Shown here piece by piece: positions 7,742-14,948 of a stretch of 22,716 nt of DNA (positions are counted from its first letter, which is position 1; every line of letters begins with the position of its first letter). The notes beneath the pieces were generated by a model. It was given only the letters and a program-made list of their open reading frames with translations, had not been told where the DNA came from and ran no database searches. Source of the stretch: an uncultured Selenomonadaceae bacterium (GTDB taxonomy: Bacteria; Bacillota; Negativicutes; Selenomonadales; Selenomonadaceae); assembly GCA_905235425.1 (NCBI GenBank), contig CAJOKY010000028.1, positions 1 through 22,716 on the forward strand, read 5' to 3'. The translations under genes were made by a program, and so were the position numbers.

Positions 7742-9211
7742 ATGGAAAAAGTCAACCCATATCCAATATTACTTACACTTTGCGCAGTATTATTTTTTTT
7801 AGGCAGCTGGTGGTTACCCGTAACCGACCCTACAGAATCATGCTACACGCTGACAGCAAAAGAAATGCTGCAGGCGCGAGATTATTTTTCGCCGCGTATT
7901 TACGGAAATTATTGGTACGACAAGCCGATATTTTTTTATTGGGAATTGATTTTGGCGTACTCAATTTTCGGCGTCAATGAATTTGCGTCAAGGTTTTTCC
8001 CTGCGTGTTTCGCGACACTCGGCGTATTTATCACGTACTATTTCGGCAACAAACTCTACGGCAACAAGGTAGGATTTTTCGCGGCGATAATCCTTGCCGT
8101 CACCCCCGAATATTGGTATTTGTCACATGCTATAATTACGGATATGACGTTATTCTGTGCAATTTCCGTAACGCTGATAAGCTTCTATTTCGGCTACACG
8201 CAGGATAAACCGAATTATTACTATATCTCCTACGCGGCGGCAGGTATAGGTATGCTTACGAAAGGTCCGATAGCGTTTTGTCTGCCCGGTCTTATAATTT
8301 TTATTTTCCTGCTGACAGAAGGTAACCTTTCACATATTCTGAAAATGAATTTGAAAAAGGGCTTGCCGCTGTGTTTCGGTATCGCTGCAATTTGGTATCT
8401 GCCAATGTACATAATACACGGTCAACCTTTTTTTGATAATTTTATCGGTGTCCATAATTTTTTGCGTGCTACTGTCTCCGAGCATCCAAAATTCGACGTA
8501 TGGTATTATTACACGATAATTTTTTTGGCGGGATTTCTTCCTTGGAATTTACCGGTATTGTACGGATTGGCAAAAGATTTTTTTGTAAACGGCAGACGTC
8601 CTTCAATCGGTATGACGGAAAAATTTTTGCTGATATGGGGCTTAACCGTGCCGATAGTCTTTCAATCTTTCGCCACAAATTACGTGACATATACCCTGCC
8701 TTATATGATGCCGATAGCGATAATGTTTGCAAGATTTTTTGTACAGCATGAAAAAATGTTTATGCGAATGGCGGCGGTTACGGTGATAATATTGACTGTC
8801 TCGACGTTTTTGGCAATTCCAATTTGCAACGATCACTCCGGCAAAGAACTTTCGCGCAGATTAATTCCCAACGTCGATGAAGATACGCGCGTTGTAATTT
8901 TCGGCAGACACTATTCAACGTCGCTGGTATTTTATTCCGGCTTGGAAGTTACATGGATTGAACGCCCTGAAAAAATGTATCAAATACAGCCGCAGAAAAT
9001 GACGTGGACAAGCTTAAACGTAATGCCTATGATGACGACGAATGATTTGCCGCCGAATGAAAAAATTGTCGCCGTAGTTGAAGATGCACGCACTGACAGA
9101 TTTTTAAACGCCGTTGCCGGTACATGGATAATGATTGACGACAGTGTAAAAGATTATAAAATTTATCGACGTATAAGCCGCAAAGACATTGATTTAAGCT
9201 TAAAAAATTAA
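7742..9211 (+). CDS. ArnT/PMT-family membrane glycosyltransferase (GT-C fold)
   Basis: A 489-residue polytopic membrane protein with about ten to twelve hydrophobic helices. After the first helix (about 10-25) the extracytoplasmic loop carries D-P-T-E, in the place of the catalytic Asp-Glu loop of GT-C enzymes. WYDKPIFFYW follows (about 58-67), matching the ArnT/PMT-type signature. Family members transfer a sugar from a polyprenyl phosphate, for example aminoarabinose to lipid A or mannose to proteins; donor and acceptor cannot be told from sequence alone. A hydrophilic C-terminal domain (about 365-489) follows the helices. ATG 7742 has GAGG 8 bp upstream. It lies between two heptamer arrays, and neither neighbour (recJ, rel) is functionally related, so it may be an insertion into an older recJ-rel order. 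Confidence 0.85.
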   Translation: MEKVNPYPILLTLCAVLFFLGSWWLPVTDPTESCYTLTAKEMLQARDYFSPRIYGNYWYDKPIFFYWELILAYSIFGVNEFASRFFPACFATLGVFITYYFGNKLYGNKVGFFAAIILAVTPEYWYLSHAIITDMTLFCAISVTLISFYFGYTQDKPNYYYISYAAAGIGMLTKGPIAFCLPGLIIFIFLLTEGNLSHILKMNLKKGLPLCFGIAAIWYLPMYIIHGQPFFDNFIGVHNFLRATVSEHPKFDVWYYYTIIFLAGFLPWNLPVLYGLAKDFFVNGRRPSIGMTEKFLLIWGLTVPIVFQSFATNYVTYTLPYMMPIAIMFARFFVQHEKMFMRMAAVTVIILTVSTFLAIPICNDHSGKELSRRLIPNVDEDTRVVIFGRHYSTSLVFYSGLEVTWIERPEKMYQIQPQKMTWTSLNVMPMMTTNDLPPNEKIVAVVEDARTDRFLNAVAGTWIMIDDSVKDYKIYRRISRKDIDLSLKN

Positions 9212-9212
9212 A

Positions 9213-9254
9213 AGCTAACCGCTAACGGCTAACAGCTAAAAGCTAAAAGCTACT
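9213..9254 (+). repeat. Heptamer array, AGCTAAC type, after the glycosyltransferase gene
   Basis: Six consecutive 7-bp units of the form NGCTAAM (AGCTAAC, CGCTAAC, GGCTAAC, AGCTAAA twice, AGCTACT). They begin 1 bp past the TAA stop at 9209-9211 and end just before the rel ribosome binding site. Each of the first five units contains a TAA. Confidence 0.9.
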
Positions 9255-9278
9255 TTCAAGAAAGGTAGGCGTGGATTC

Positions 9279-11501
9279 GTGAACGATAAAGAAAGAAAAC
9301 CGGCAACTATAGAGTTAATAAAAGCGGCAGTTAAAGTATACTTGCCGAACGCGGATTTTGACAGGATAGATCGCGCCTATCTTGTTGCTGAAGAAGGACA
9401 CAGAGGACAGACGCGTATTTCCGGTGAAGAATATATTCACCATCCCCTAAGTGTTGCAGAAATTTTGACCGAAATGCAAATGGACGACGCCGTAATTTGC
9501 GCTGCTCTACTTCATGACGTTGTGGAAGATACACTGTTCACGCTTGATGAAATACGCGATATGTTTGGCGAAGAAATAGCGCTTTTAATTGACGGCGTGA
9601 CAAAACTCGGCATGATTAAGTTTAAGTCAAAGGAGGAAAGACAGCTTGAGACGTACCGCAAAATGATTCTTGCCACCGCGCAGGATATTCGCGTAATAAT
9701 CATAAAGCTTGCCGACCGCCTTCATAATATGCGAACGCTGAAATTTATGCGTGAGGATAAACGTAAACGCATCGCCCGTGAAACCATTGAACTCTACGCG
9801 CCGCTTGCCAATCGTTTGGGTATATCCAATATCAAGTGGGAACTGGAAGATTTAAGTTTTCGTTACCTTGAGCCGGACATTTATTATGAAATGGTTGAAA
9901 ACGTCAAGCAGAAACGCAAGGAACGTCAAATTTACATAAGTGAGGTAGTTCGGCAGATTGAAGAAGTTTTCGACGATTTAGATATAAAGGCGGCAGTCAG
10001 CGGCAGGGCGAAACATTTTTACAGCATTTACAAGAAAATGATGCGCGATAATAAGGATATCGGCGAAATTTACGACCTTTCCGCCGTTAGAATTTTGGTT
10101 GATACCGTGAAAGAGTGCTACAACGTTTTAGGCGTGATTCATTCGCATTGGAAACCGATAACCGGCAGATTTAAAGATTACATTGCCGTACCGAAAAGCA
10201 ACGGCTACCGATCATTGCACACTACCGTTATGGCGCTGGGATATCCTCTTGAAATTCAGATTCGTACCTATGCAATGCACCAAATTTCCGAATACGGCAT
10301 CGCGGCTCATTGGAAGTACAAAGAGGCAGGCAAAAATTCCACCGCGTCCAAAAAAAGTGATCAGCAAATGTCGTGGCTCGGTCAAATGGTTCAAATGCAG
10401 AAGGAATTTAAAGATCCTAAAGAATATTTTGAGGCGTTAAAAGTCGACATTTTCAGCGACGAAGTTTTTGTATTCACTCCTACCGGTGATATTCTTTCAT
10501 TGCCGAAGGGTTCAAATCCAATAGATTTTGCCTACCGCGTCCATACAGAAGTTGGGCACCACTGCATAGGCGCGAAAGTCAACGGTAAGCTTGTACCGCT
10601 TGATTACACGCTGAAAAACGGCGATTCTGTAGAGATTATGACTAATCGCTCAAATCACGGTCCAAGCCGCGACTGGATTAATATCGTGGCGTCAAGTGAC
10701 ACGCGCAGTAAGATTCGCTCATGGTTTCGCCGTGAAAATCGTCCTGAAAACATTGAACACGGTAAAGAGCAGGTTGAGGCTGAATTGCGGCGGCTTAATT
10801 ATCACGTAAAAGATTTAATGCGTGAAAAGTTGCTTGAGGAAACTGCAGTAAAATTAAACTTTCAAACTGCCGACGATATGTTTGCCGCGTTGGGTTACGG
10901 CGGAATTACTCTGCGCGGTGTCACGACAAAACTTATTGAGATTTACGAAAAAGACAGTGTCAAGAAAGCGACGGATGTTAAAAAGATTTTAAAGGAAGTA
11001 AATGTCACTGCGCGTGAAGACAATAAAAAAAGCGACGAAGGCATATTGGTTGAAGGTCAACGCGGCTTTTTCGTGCGGCTGGCAAAGTGTTGCTGTCCTA
11101 TACCCGGCGATAAAATTTTCGGCTACGTGACACGCGGCAACGGCGTCTCGGTGCATCGCGTAGACTGTCCAAACATTGTAAACGCTTTAATGGATCGCAG
11201 TATTGAAGTCAGCTGGGAAAAAAATATCGAGACAAATTACAACGTCGAACTTGAAATTATCTGCGCGAATAAAAGCGGCGTGCTTACGGAAATTTTGGCA
11301 ATTCCTTCAACAATGAAATTAAATATTCGCTCGGTTCACGCTACGCCAAATGACAATGACGATACGTCGACAATAAAATTGGGCGTTGATGTGCAAAGTG
11401 CGAATCAAGTTGAACAGCTTATGTCAAGGATACGGATTCTGCGCGATGTGTACAGCGTCACGCGTCCTACATTGGTGTCACTTGAAAAATTTGATAAATA
11501 G
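9279..11501 (+). CDS. rel: Bifunctional (p)ppGpp synthetase/hydrolase Rel (RelA/SpoT family)
   Basis: Makes and degrades the alarmone (p)ppGpp in the stringent response. The 740 residues show the complete long-RSH layout. The HD hydrolase domain has H54-H55 and HDVVEDT at 79-85, so hydrolysis looks intact. The synthetase domain has the RFKD motif at 297-300; RxKD is typical of bifunctional enzymes, as opposed to ExDD in RelA. It is followed by the active-site stretch SNGYRSLHT. A TGS domain starts near 393, a Cys-rich element (KCCCPIPGD, near 604) follows, and an ACT domain closes the protein (about 665-737). The start is GTG, with AAGAAAGG upstream. The TAG stop lies inside the first unit of a long heptamer array. 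The glycosyltransferase gene separates it from recJ. Confidence 0.96.
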   Translation: MNDKERKPATIELIKAAVKVYLPNADFDRIDRAYLVAEEGHRGQTRISGEEYIHHPLSVAEILTEMQMDDAVICAALLHDVVEDTLFTLDEIRDMFGEEIALLIDGVTKLGMIKFKSKEERQLETYRKMILATAQDIRVIIIKLADRLHNMRTLKFMREDKRKRIARETIELYAPLANRLGISNIKWELEDLSFRYLEPDIYYEMVENVKQKRKERQIYISEVVRQIEEVFDDLDIKAAVSGRAKHFYSIYKKMMRDNKDIGEIYDLSAVRILVDTVKECYNVLGVIHSHWKPITGRFKDYIAVPKSNGYRSLHTTVMALGYPLEIQIRTYAMHQISEYGIAAHWKYKEAGKNSTASKKSDQQMSWLGQMVQMQKEFKDPKEYFEALKVDIFSDEVFVFTPTGDILSLPKGSNPIDFAYRVHTEVGHHCIGAKVNGKLVPLDYTLKNGDSVEIMTNRSNHGPSRDWINIVASSDTRSKIRSWFRRENRPENIEHGKEQVEAELRRLNYHVKDLMREKLLEETAVKLNFQTADDMFAALGYGGITLRGVTTKLIEIYEKDSVKKATDVKKILKEVNVTAREDNKKSDEGILVEGQRGFFVRLAKCCCPIPGDKIFGYVTRGNGVSVHRVDCPNIVNALMDRSIEVSWEKNIETNYNVELEIICANKSGVLTEILAIPSTMKLNIRSVHATPNDNDDTSTIKLGVDVQSANQVEQLMSRIRILRDVYSVTRPTLVSLEKFDK

Positions 11502-11684
11502 TAAGTAGGGAGCAGGGATTAGGGAGCAGGGAGCAGTTGCTAACAGCTAATAGCTAACAGCTAACAGCTAATCAGGGATCAGGGATTAGGGAGCAGGGAG
11601 CAGTTTTCCTAAAACCTAACCGCTAACAGCTAATAGCTAACAGCTAACAGCTACCATCTACCCTCTACAATCTACCTTCTCCCC
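11498..11684 (+). repeat. Large composite heptamer array between rel and tRNA-Pro
   Basis: About 180 bp of 7-bp periodic sequence. It starts with the unit ATAGTAA, which contains the rel stop. GGGAGCA/GGGATTA units, AGCTAAC/AGCTAAT units, the same two types again, and finally CTACCAT-like units follow. Two long exact direct repeats exist: 26 bp (11513-11538 = 11580-11605) and 32 bp (11539-11570 = 11622-11653). GGG tracts lie exactly 7 bp apart at 11508, 11515, 11522, 11529 and again at 11575, 11582, 11589, 11596. The array ends a few bases before the tRNA-Pro promoter. Apart from the array this stretch has no gene until the tRNA. Confidence 0.9.
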
Positions 11685-11689
11685 CCCGC

Positions 11690-11718
11690 TTGACACCTGC
11701 CAATATTGGTGATATACT
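11690..11718 (+). promoter_or_regulatory. Sigma-A promoter of tRNA-Pro
   Basis: Perfect TTGACA (11690-11695), 17-bp spacer and TATACT (11713-11718). Transcription should start near 11725, giving a leader of about 26 nt before the tRNA. This is the strongest promoter I can see in the window. Confidence 0.9.
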
Positions 11719-11750
11719 TTTACCCGCTTGATAATACCAGATAAACTAAT

Positions 11751-11827
11751 CGGGATGTAGCACAGTTTGGTAGCGCGCATCGTTCGGGACGATGAGGTCG
11801 CAGGTTCAAGTCCTGTCATCCCGACCA
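11751..11827 (+). tRNA. tRNA-Pro, anticodon CGG
   Basis: The 77-nt cloverleaf includes an encoded CCA. The acceptor stem CGGGATG pairs with CATCCCG. The D-arm holds GTAGC..GGTAGCGC. The anticodon stem CATCG/CGATG encloses the loop TTCGGGA with anticodon CGG (codon CCG). The T-arm has the GTTCAAGTC loop region. The opening CGGGATGTAG is typical of bacterial tRNA-Pro. A T-run follows the CCA immediately. Confidence 0.96.
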
Positions 11828-11856
11828 TTTTTTTTAAACCATTTCTGAAAATTAAC

Positions 11857-11881
11857 AAACTCCTTGCACGGGAGTTTTTTT
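11857..11881 (+). terminator. Rho-independent terminator after tRNA-Pro
   Basis: AAACTCC (11857-11863) pairs with GGAGTTT (11871-11877) across a 7-nt loop, followed by further T residues. It lies 30 bp past the tRNA and ends about 20 bp before the next start codon. A plain T-run at 11828-11835 may terminate part of the transcripts earlier. Confidence 0.8.
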
Positions 11882-11900
11882 GTTAAGGGGGTAAAATTTT

Positions 11901-12800
11901 TTGCGAAAAGTTTTAATCGCAATTTCGGTACTGCTGATAATTTTAATAGGAGTCGGCTACTTTGTCGGAGATTATTTTGTAAATTTCGCACTTAAAGCGC
12001 CGCCGCCTGCCACTGCAAATATCGCAGACCCAAATTTAAAAGCCCCGCCTACGCCGAATTTCCCTGCCGAAAATTGGACGATAACTTCTGCCGACGGCTT
12101 TAAATTAAATGCAACGTACTATAAACCTGCGCGGGAAAGTCACGAATGGGCTATTTTGATTCACGGTTATGGACGCGATCAAACTTTTGCCAATGATTAC
12201 GCGGAAGAGTATTTAAAACGCGGCTGGAACGTCATAACGCCGGATTTACGCGGTTGCGGTAAGAGTGAAGGCGTTTATTTGACAATGGGCGCGTTGGAAA
12301 GTCAAGACGTTGTACTTTGGGCAGAAAAAATTGTTGAGACAGACCCGCAGGCTAAAATTATTCTGCACGGCGTATCAATGGGCGCGGCTACGGCTATGAT
12401 GACAGCGGCTTTAAATCCTCCGCATTTGGCGGCGATAGTTGAAGATTGCGGCTACACAAGCGCTTATGAAATGTTCACCGCGCAGCTTGATAAAATTTTC
12501 GGCTTGCCGGAATTTCCAATCATGCCGATAGTTGACATTGTCAGTAAAATAAAAACAGGCGTTGCCATTTCGGACGCCGCGCCGCTTAAAAGCGTCGATA
12601 AAATTTCCGTACCGATTTTGTTCATACACGGCGACGCGGATAAGCTTGTACCCTACGAAATGATGAACAGACTTTTTGACGCGGCAACTGCTGAAAAAGA
12701 AAAGTTCACTGTAGCAGGTGCAGGACATGCCAACGCTAAAAGAAATAATTCCGCCGTTTACTTCGACACGGTTTTTAAATTTTTATCCAATGCTTTATAG
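11901..12800 (+). CDS. Alpha/beta hydrolase with N-terminal membrane anchor
   Basis: A 299-residue serine hydrolase of the alpha/beta fold, similar in layout to the YqkD/YfhR-type peptidase-like hydrolases; the substrate is unknown. The N-terminus has a basic start and one hydrophobic helix (about 4-27), so the enzyme is membrane-anchored or exported. The oxyanion region is LIHGYGRD, the nucleophile elbow G-V-S159-M-G, the acid D247 in HGDADKLVP and the base H276 in GAGHAN, so the triad is complete. The TTG start at 11901 is supported by AAGGGGG about 10 bp upstream. No promoter is evident between the tRNA-Pro terminator and the gene, so read-through from the tRNA promoter is possible. The TAG stop is inside a heptamer array. 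Confidence 0.88.
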   Translation: MRKVLIAISVLLIILIGVGYFVGDYFVNFALKAPPPATANIADPNLKAPPTPNFPAENWTITSADGFKLNATYYKPARESHEWAILIHGYGRDQTFANDYAEEYLKRGWNVITPDLRGCGKSEGVYLTMGALESQDVVLWAEKIVETDPQAKIILHGVSMGAATAMMTAALNPPHLAAIVEDCGYTSAYEMFTAQLDKIFGLPEFPIMPIVDIVSKIKTGVAISDAAPLKSVDKISVPILFIHGDADKLVPYEMMNRLFDAATAEKEKFTVAGAGHANAKRNNSAVYFDTVFKFLSNAL

Positions 12801-12845
12801 TAAGTAGTAGGTAGTGAGTAGTAAGTAGTTGGTAGTGAGTAGTAA
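12797..12845 (+). repeat. Heptamer array, GTAGTRA type, at the hydrolase stop
   Basis: Seven units of 7 bp in perfect phase (ATAGTAA, then GTAGTAG, GTAGTGA, GTAGTAA and variants). The hydrolase stop TAG (12798-12800) is part of the first unit. The rest fills the gap up to the short leader of the next gene. Confidence 0.9.
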
Positions 12846-12873
12846 AAGTTAATTCATAGACGGAGGCATTGCA

Positions 12874-13431
12874 ATGAAAGTAGAAATTTGGTCAGATTAT
12901 GCTTGCCCGTTTTGTTATATCGGTGAAGTTACAGGTACGACGGTAGATCGTTTTGCGAAAAAGTACGGCTTAAGTGTAGATGATGCCGCCGAAAATATCG
13001 AAAACATTTCACGTATGGGCAGGGCTGAAGGCATAGATTTTAAGTACTCCTCAACGCTTTACACGAATACTTTTGATTCATTGCGTGTTACAAAGTTGGC
13101 TCAGGAACGCGGTCACAATGAAATTATCACGAAATTTTTTGACGCGTACTTTACAAAAAATCTTGTACTTGCCAATCACGACGTACTGAAAAAAATTGCG
13201 CTTGAGTGCGGGCTTGATGAAAAAGAAGTTGACGACGTTTTAAGCAGTGACAAGTATGCTGATGAAGTTCGCGCAGATGAAATGCAGGCGGCAAGTTACG
13301 GCATTCACGGCGTACCTTACTTTGTCATTAATGAAAAATATGCTCTTTCCGGCGCTCAACCTACAGACGTTATAAAACAGGCTTTGGAACAGGCATTGAA
13401 CGAAGAGACTATAAAAATTTGGAAGGTATGA
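12874..13431 (+). CDS. DsbA-family (FrnE-like) thiol oxidoreductase, internally shortened
   Basis: A 185-residue protein of the DsbA/FrnE branch of the thioredoxin superfamily. It starts with a beta strand (KVEIWSDYA) and the redox motif C11-P-F-C14. A helical part resembles FrnE (AKKYGLS.., NTFDSLRVTKLAQERG) and the cis-proline loop GVPYFVI lies near 147-153. There is no signal peptide, so it should act in the cytoplasm. Compared with the FrnE pattern I know (about 210-240 residues), roughly 35-45 residues are missing between the CxxC helix and the AKKYGLS segment. That is where the second thioredoxin beta strand (xWRSFEL) is expected. The ATG has GGAGG 8 bp upstream. The gap to the following hydrolase gene is 44 bp, so co-transcription is likely. 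Confidence 0.85.
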   Translation: MKVEIWSDYACPFCYIGEVTGTTVDRFAKKYGLSVDDAAENIENISRMGRAEGIDFKYSSTLYTNTFDSLRVTKLAQERGHNEIITKFFDAYFTKNLVLANHDVLKKIALECGLDEKEVDDVLSSDKYADEVRADEMQAASYGIHGVPYFVINEKYALSGAQPTDVIKQALEQALNEETIKIWKV

Positions 13432-13475
13432 CTTGTGGCGCTTACGGGTGCAAATTTTGAAAGGCAGGTGCAAAA

Positions 13476-14117
13476 ATGATTCTTCAAGTGGAATTGGAAG
13501 AAAGGCTGGCTGACGTAAATGCTTATTTTTACATTGATGACGAAACGAGGCACGGCTTTTTAATTGATCCGGGTGCGGAGTCCGAAAAGCTTTTACAAAT
13601 AATCGCCGAAAAAAATTTTACCCTTGAAAAAATACTTATTACGCACGGGCATTTTGATCATATCGGTGCTGTTAATGCGATTCGCGAAAAATTAAATATC
13701 CCCGTTGTAATGCAGAAAAACGGCAAGATTTACGCGGAAAATGCTGAAAATGCTGACTGGAATTTATCTTCGCATTTCGGCTTAAATGTTACGCTGAACG
13801 ACGTGACATACCTTGATGACGGCGCAGAAATTAGTTTAAGCGCCAATCCCGATTTCAAGGTAACATTAATTTCTGTTGCAGGACATACGACGGACGGCGC
13901 GATTTACTACGCTGAAAAAGACGGCGTGGCATTTGTCGGCGATTCGATTTTTTTAGGCAGTTATGGACGTGTAGATCTTCCGGGCGGCGATGAAGTGACT
14001 TTGTTTAAAAATATCAAGACAAAAATTTTTGCCTTGCCGAACGATACCGTTTTACTTTCGGGACATACCCCGCCTACTACCGTCGCCGCAGAAAAAACGC
14101 GCTCGTGGTTTAGGTGA
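13476..14117 (+). CDS. Metallo-beta-lactamase-fold hydrolase (glyoxalase II-like)
   Basis: 213 residues with the full metal-site set: T-H57-G-H59-F-D61-H62, H137 in AGHTTD, D156 in GDSIF and H197 in SGHTPPTT. This binds two metal ions in the hydroxyacylglutathione-hydrolase-like group of small MBL proteins. Most such bacterial enzymes hydrolyse thioesters or remain unassigned. The third motif reads HTTD in place of the usual HTPG, a mild departure. ATG 13476 follows AAAGGCAGGTG. The upstream DsbA-like gene and this one may form a small thiol-related operon, which is an inference from neighbourhood only. Related MBL genes often lie downstream of rel in Firmicutes. Confidence 0.9.
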   Translation: MILQVELEERLADVNAYFYIDDETRHGFLIDPGAESEKLLQIIAEKNFTLEKILITHGHFDHIGAVNAIREKLNIPVVMQKNGKIYAENAENADWNLSSHFGLNVTLNDVTYLDDGAEISLSANPDFKVTLISVAGHTTDGAIYYAEKDGVAFVGDSIFLGSYGRVDLPGGDEVTLFKNIKTKIFALPNDTVLLSGHTPPTTVAAEKTRSWFR

Positions 14118-14144
14118 GTTAGCGCAGGAAATTTAAGCTTCCAG

Positions 14145-14173
14145 TTGAATTTTCCGAAAGTAAATTTTATGTT
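14145..14173 (+). promoter_or_regulatory. Probable promoter of the small exported protein gene
   Basis: TTGAAT (14145-14150), 17 bp, TATGTT (14168-14173), placed 27 bp before the start codon at 14201. Four of six consensus bases match in each box. Confidence 0.4.
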
Positions 14174-14200
14174 TTAATTTAAGATGGGAGGGCGATATTT

Positions 14201-14680
14201 ATGAAAAAGATTTTTATGGCGCTTACCTTTGCAGTATGCATAATTTTTTCTGCTATGGTGTTGGCTGGAGATCTTGAAGAAGATGGTATCGAAGTGACGA
14301 CAGACGACATCGGCAATGTATGGTACGTGGATCCAACGAATGTTATTATTGATAAAAATTCCGACGATGAATTAATTTTCCATGCGACATTCACAGTAAT
14401 TTTTAGCGATAAAGGGAAAAAAGAATTGGTAGACTTTTATCGCACGCAAATAGAAAATGCGCCCGGTCTTGATACGGTAACGATGATCATTGAAAAAATA
14501 CATTTCAGAAAGGTCGGCGAGAAGACTTATTCATCTGCAACGGACGTGATTTTCTATGATAAAGATAAAAAAGTTATTGAAGGTCTCGGCTATGTTGACT
14601 ATGAGGTTGAGTGGCAACCTATTAACGCCAAAACTGTAAGCGAAGAAATGTACCAAGTAGCACGTCTATATGCTAAATAG
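14201..14680 (+). CDS. Small exported protein of unknown function
   Basis: 159 residues with a clear Sec signal peptide: KK, a hydrophobic stretch at about 4-20 and a likely cleavage after VLA (about 22). The mature part is acidic and appears beta-rich. It has aromatic clusters (VWYVDPTNV, YVDYEVEWQPI) and repeated Asp-Lys-type turns. I see no cysteine pair, metal motif or lipobox. The pattern faintly recalls short periplasmic proteins of the surface-adhesin-E type, but I would not assign it. GGGAGGG stands 8 bp before ATG 14201. The gene appears to have its own promoter. Its TAG stop lies in the first unit of a heptamer array, and a bidirectional terminator follows. Confidence 0.75.
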   Translation: MKKIFMALTFAVCIIFSAMVLAGDLEEDGIEVTTDDIGNVWYVDPTNVIIDKNSDDELIFHATFTVIFSDKGKKELVDFYRTQIENAPGLDTVTMIIEKIHFRKVGEKTYSSATDVIFYDKDKKVIEGLGYVDYEVEWQPINAKTVSEEMYQVARLYAK

Positions 14681-14746
14681 TAAGTAGTCAGTAGTCAGTA
14701 ATGAGTAGTCAGTAGTGAATAGTTAGTAGTGAGTAGTGAATAGTAA
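14677..14746 (+). repeat. Heptamer array, GTAGTSA type, at the stop of the exported protein gene
   Basis: Ten consecutive 7-bp units without a phase break, from ATAGTAA (containing the stop TAG at 14678-14680) to a final ATAGTAA. Middle units are GTAGTCA, GTAATGA, GTAGTGA and ATAGTTA. It abuts the terminator hairpin at 14751. Confidence 0.9.
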
Positions 14747-14781
14747 AAAACCCGTCGTAACAATACGGCGGGAATTTTTTT
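14745..14781. terminator. Bidirectional rho-independent terminator
   Basis: A 9-bp stem CCCGTCGTA/TACGGCGGG (14751-14759, 14764-14772; one G-T wobble) closes the loop ACAA. A-runs lie to the left and a T-run to the right, so it can stop transcripts from both directions: the exported protein gene on plus and tRNA-Ser on minus. Confidence 0.85.
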
Positions 14782-14815
14782 ATTTATATGTCGATTGATT
14801 AATTGCAAAAAAAAA

Positions 14816-14905
14816 TGGCGGAGGGGGTGGGATTCGAACCCACGGTAGCTGTTAAACTACACTTGATTTCGAGTCAAGCACCTTCAACCGCTCGGACACT
14901 CCTCC
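14816..14905 (-). tRNA. tRNA-Ser, anticodon CGA
   Basis: A 90-nt class II tRNA with encoded CCA. On the minus strand it starts GGAGGAGTG. The anticodon stem CTTGA/TCAAG encloses CTCGAAA with anticodon CGA (codon UCG). A long variable arm (GTAGTTTAACAGCTAC region) and the T-arm GTGGG/CCCAC follow. The discriminator is G. The acceptor stem pairs in six of seven positions, with an A6-C67 mismatch. A run of T follows the CCA on the minus strand. Confidence 0.94.
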
Positions 14906-14916
14906 GAATGCAGAAA

Positions 14917-14945
14917 AGTCTATCACAAAAGCTTAAATTTTGCAA
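14917..14945 (-). promoter_or_regulatory. Promoter of tRNA-Ser
   Basis: Read on the minus strand: TTGCAA (14945-14940), 17 bp, TAGACT (14922-14917) with TGA directly before it, an extended -10. Transcription would start only a few bases before the tRNA. It lies between the RTX gene stop and the tRNA. Confidence 0.65.
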
Positions 14946-14948
14946 GCA

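Noticed and set aside
11498..11684. Possible CRISPR array because of repeated blocks upstream of tRNA-Pro
   Set aside because: There are no unique spacers between identical repeats of 23-47 bp, the period is 7 bp throughout, and no cas genes are near.
13432..13475. Repeated GGTGCAAA before the MBL-fold gene as a possible operator
   Set aside because: Only two copies, one overlapping the ribosome binding site. Too little to call a regulatory site.
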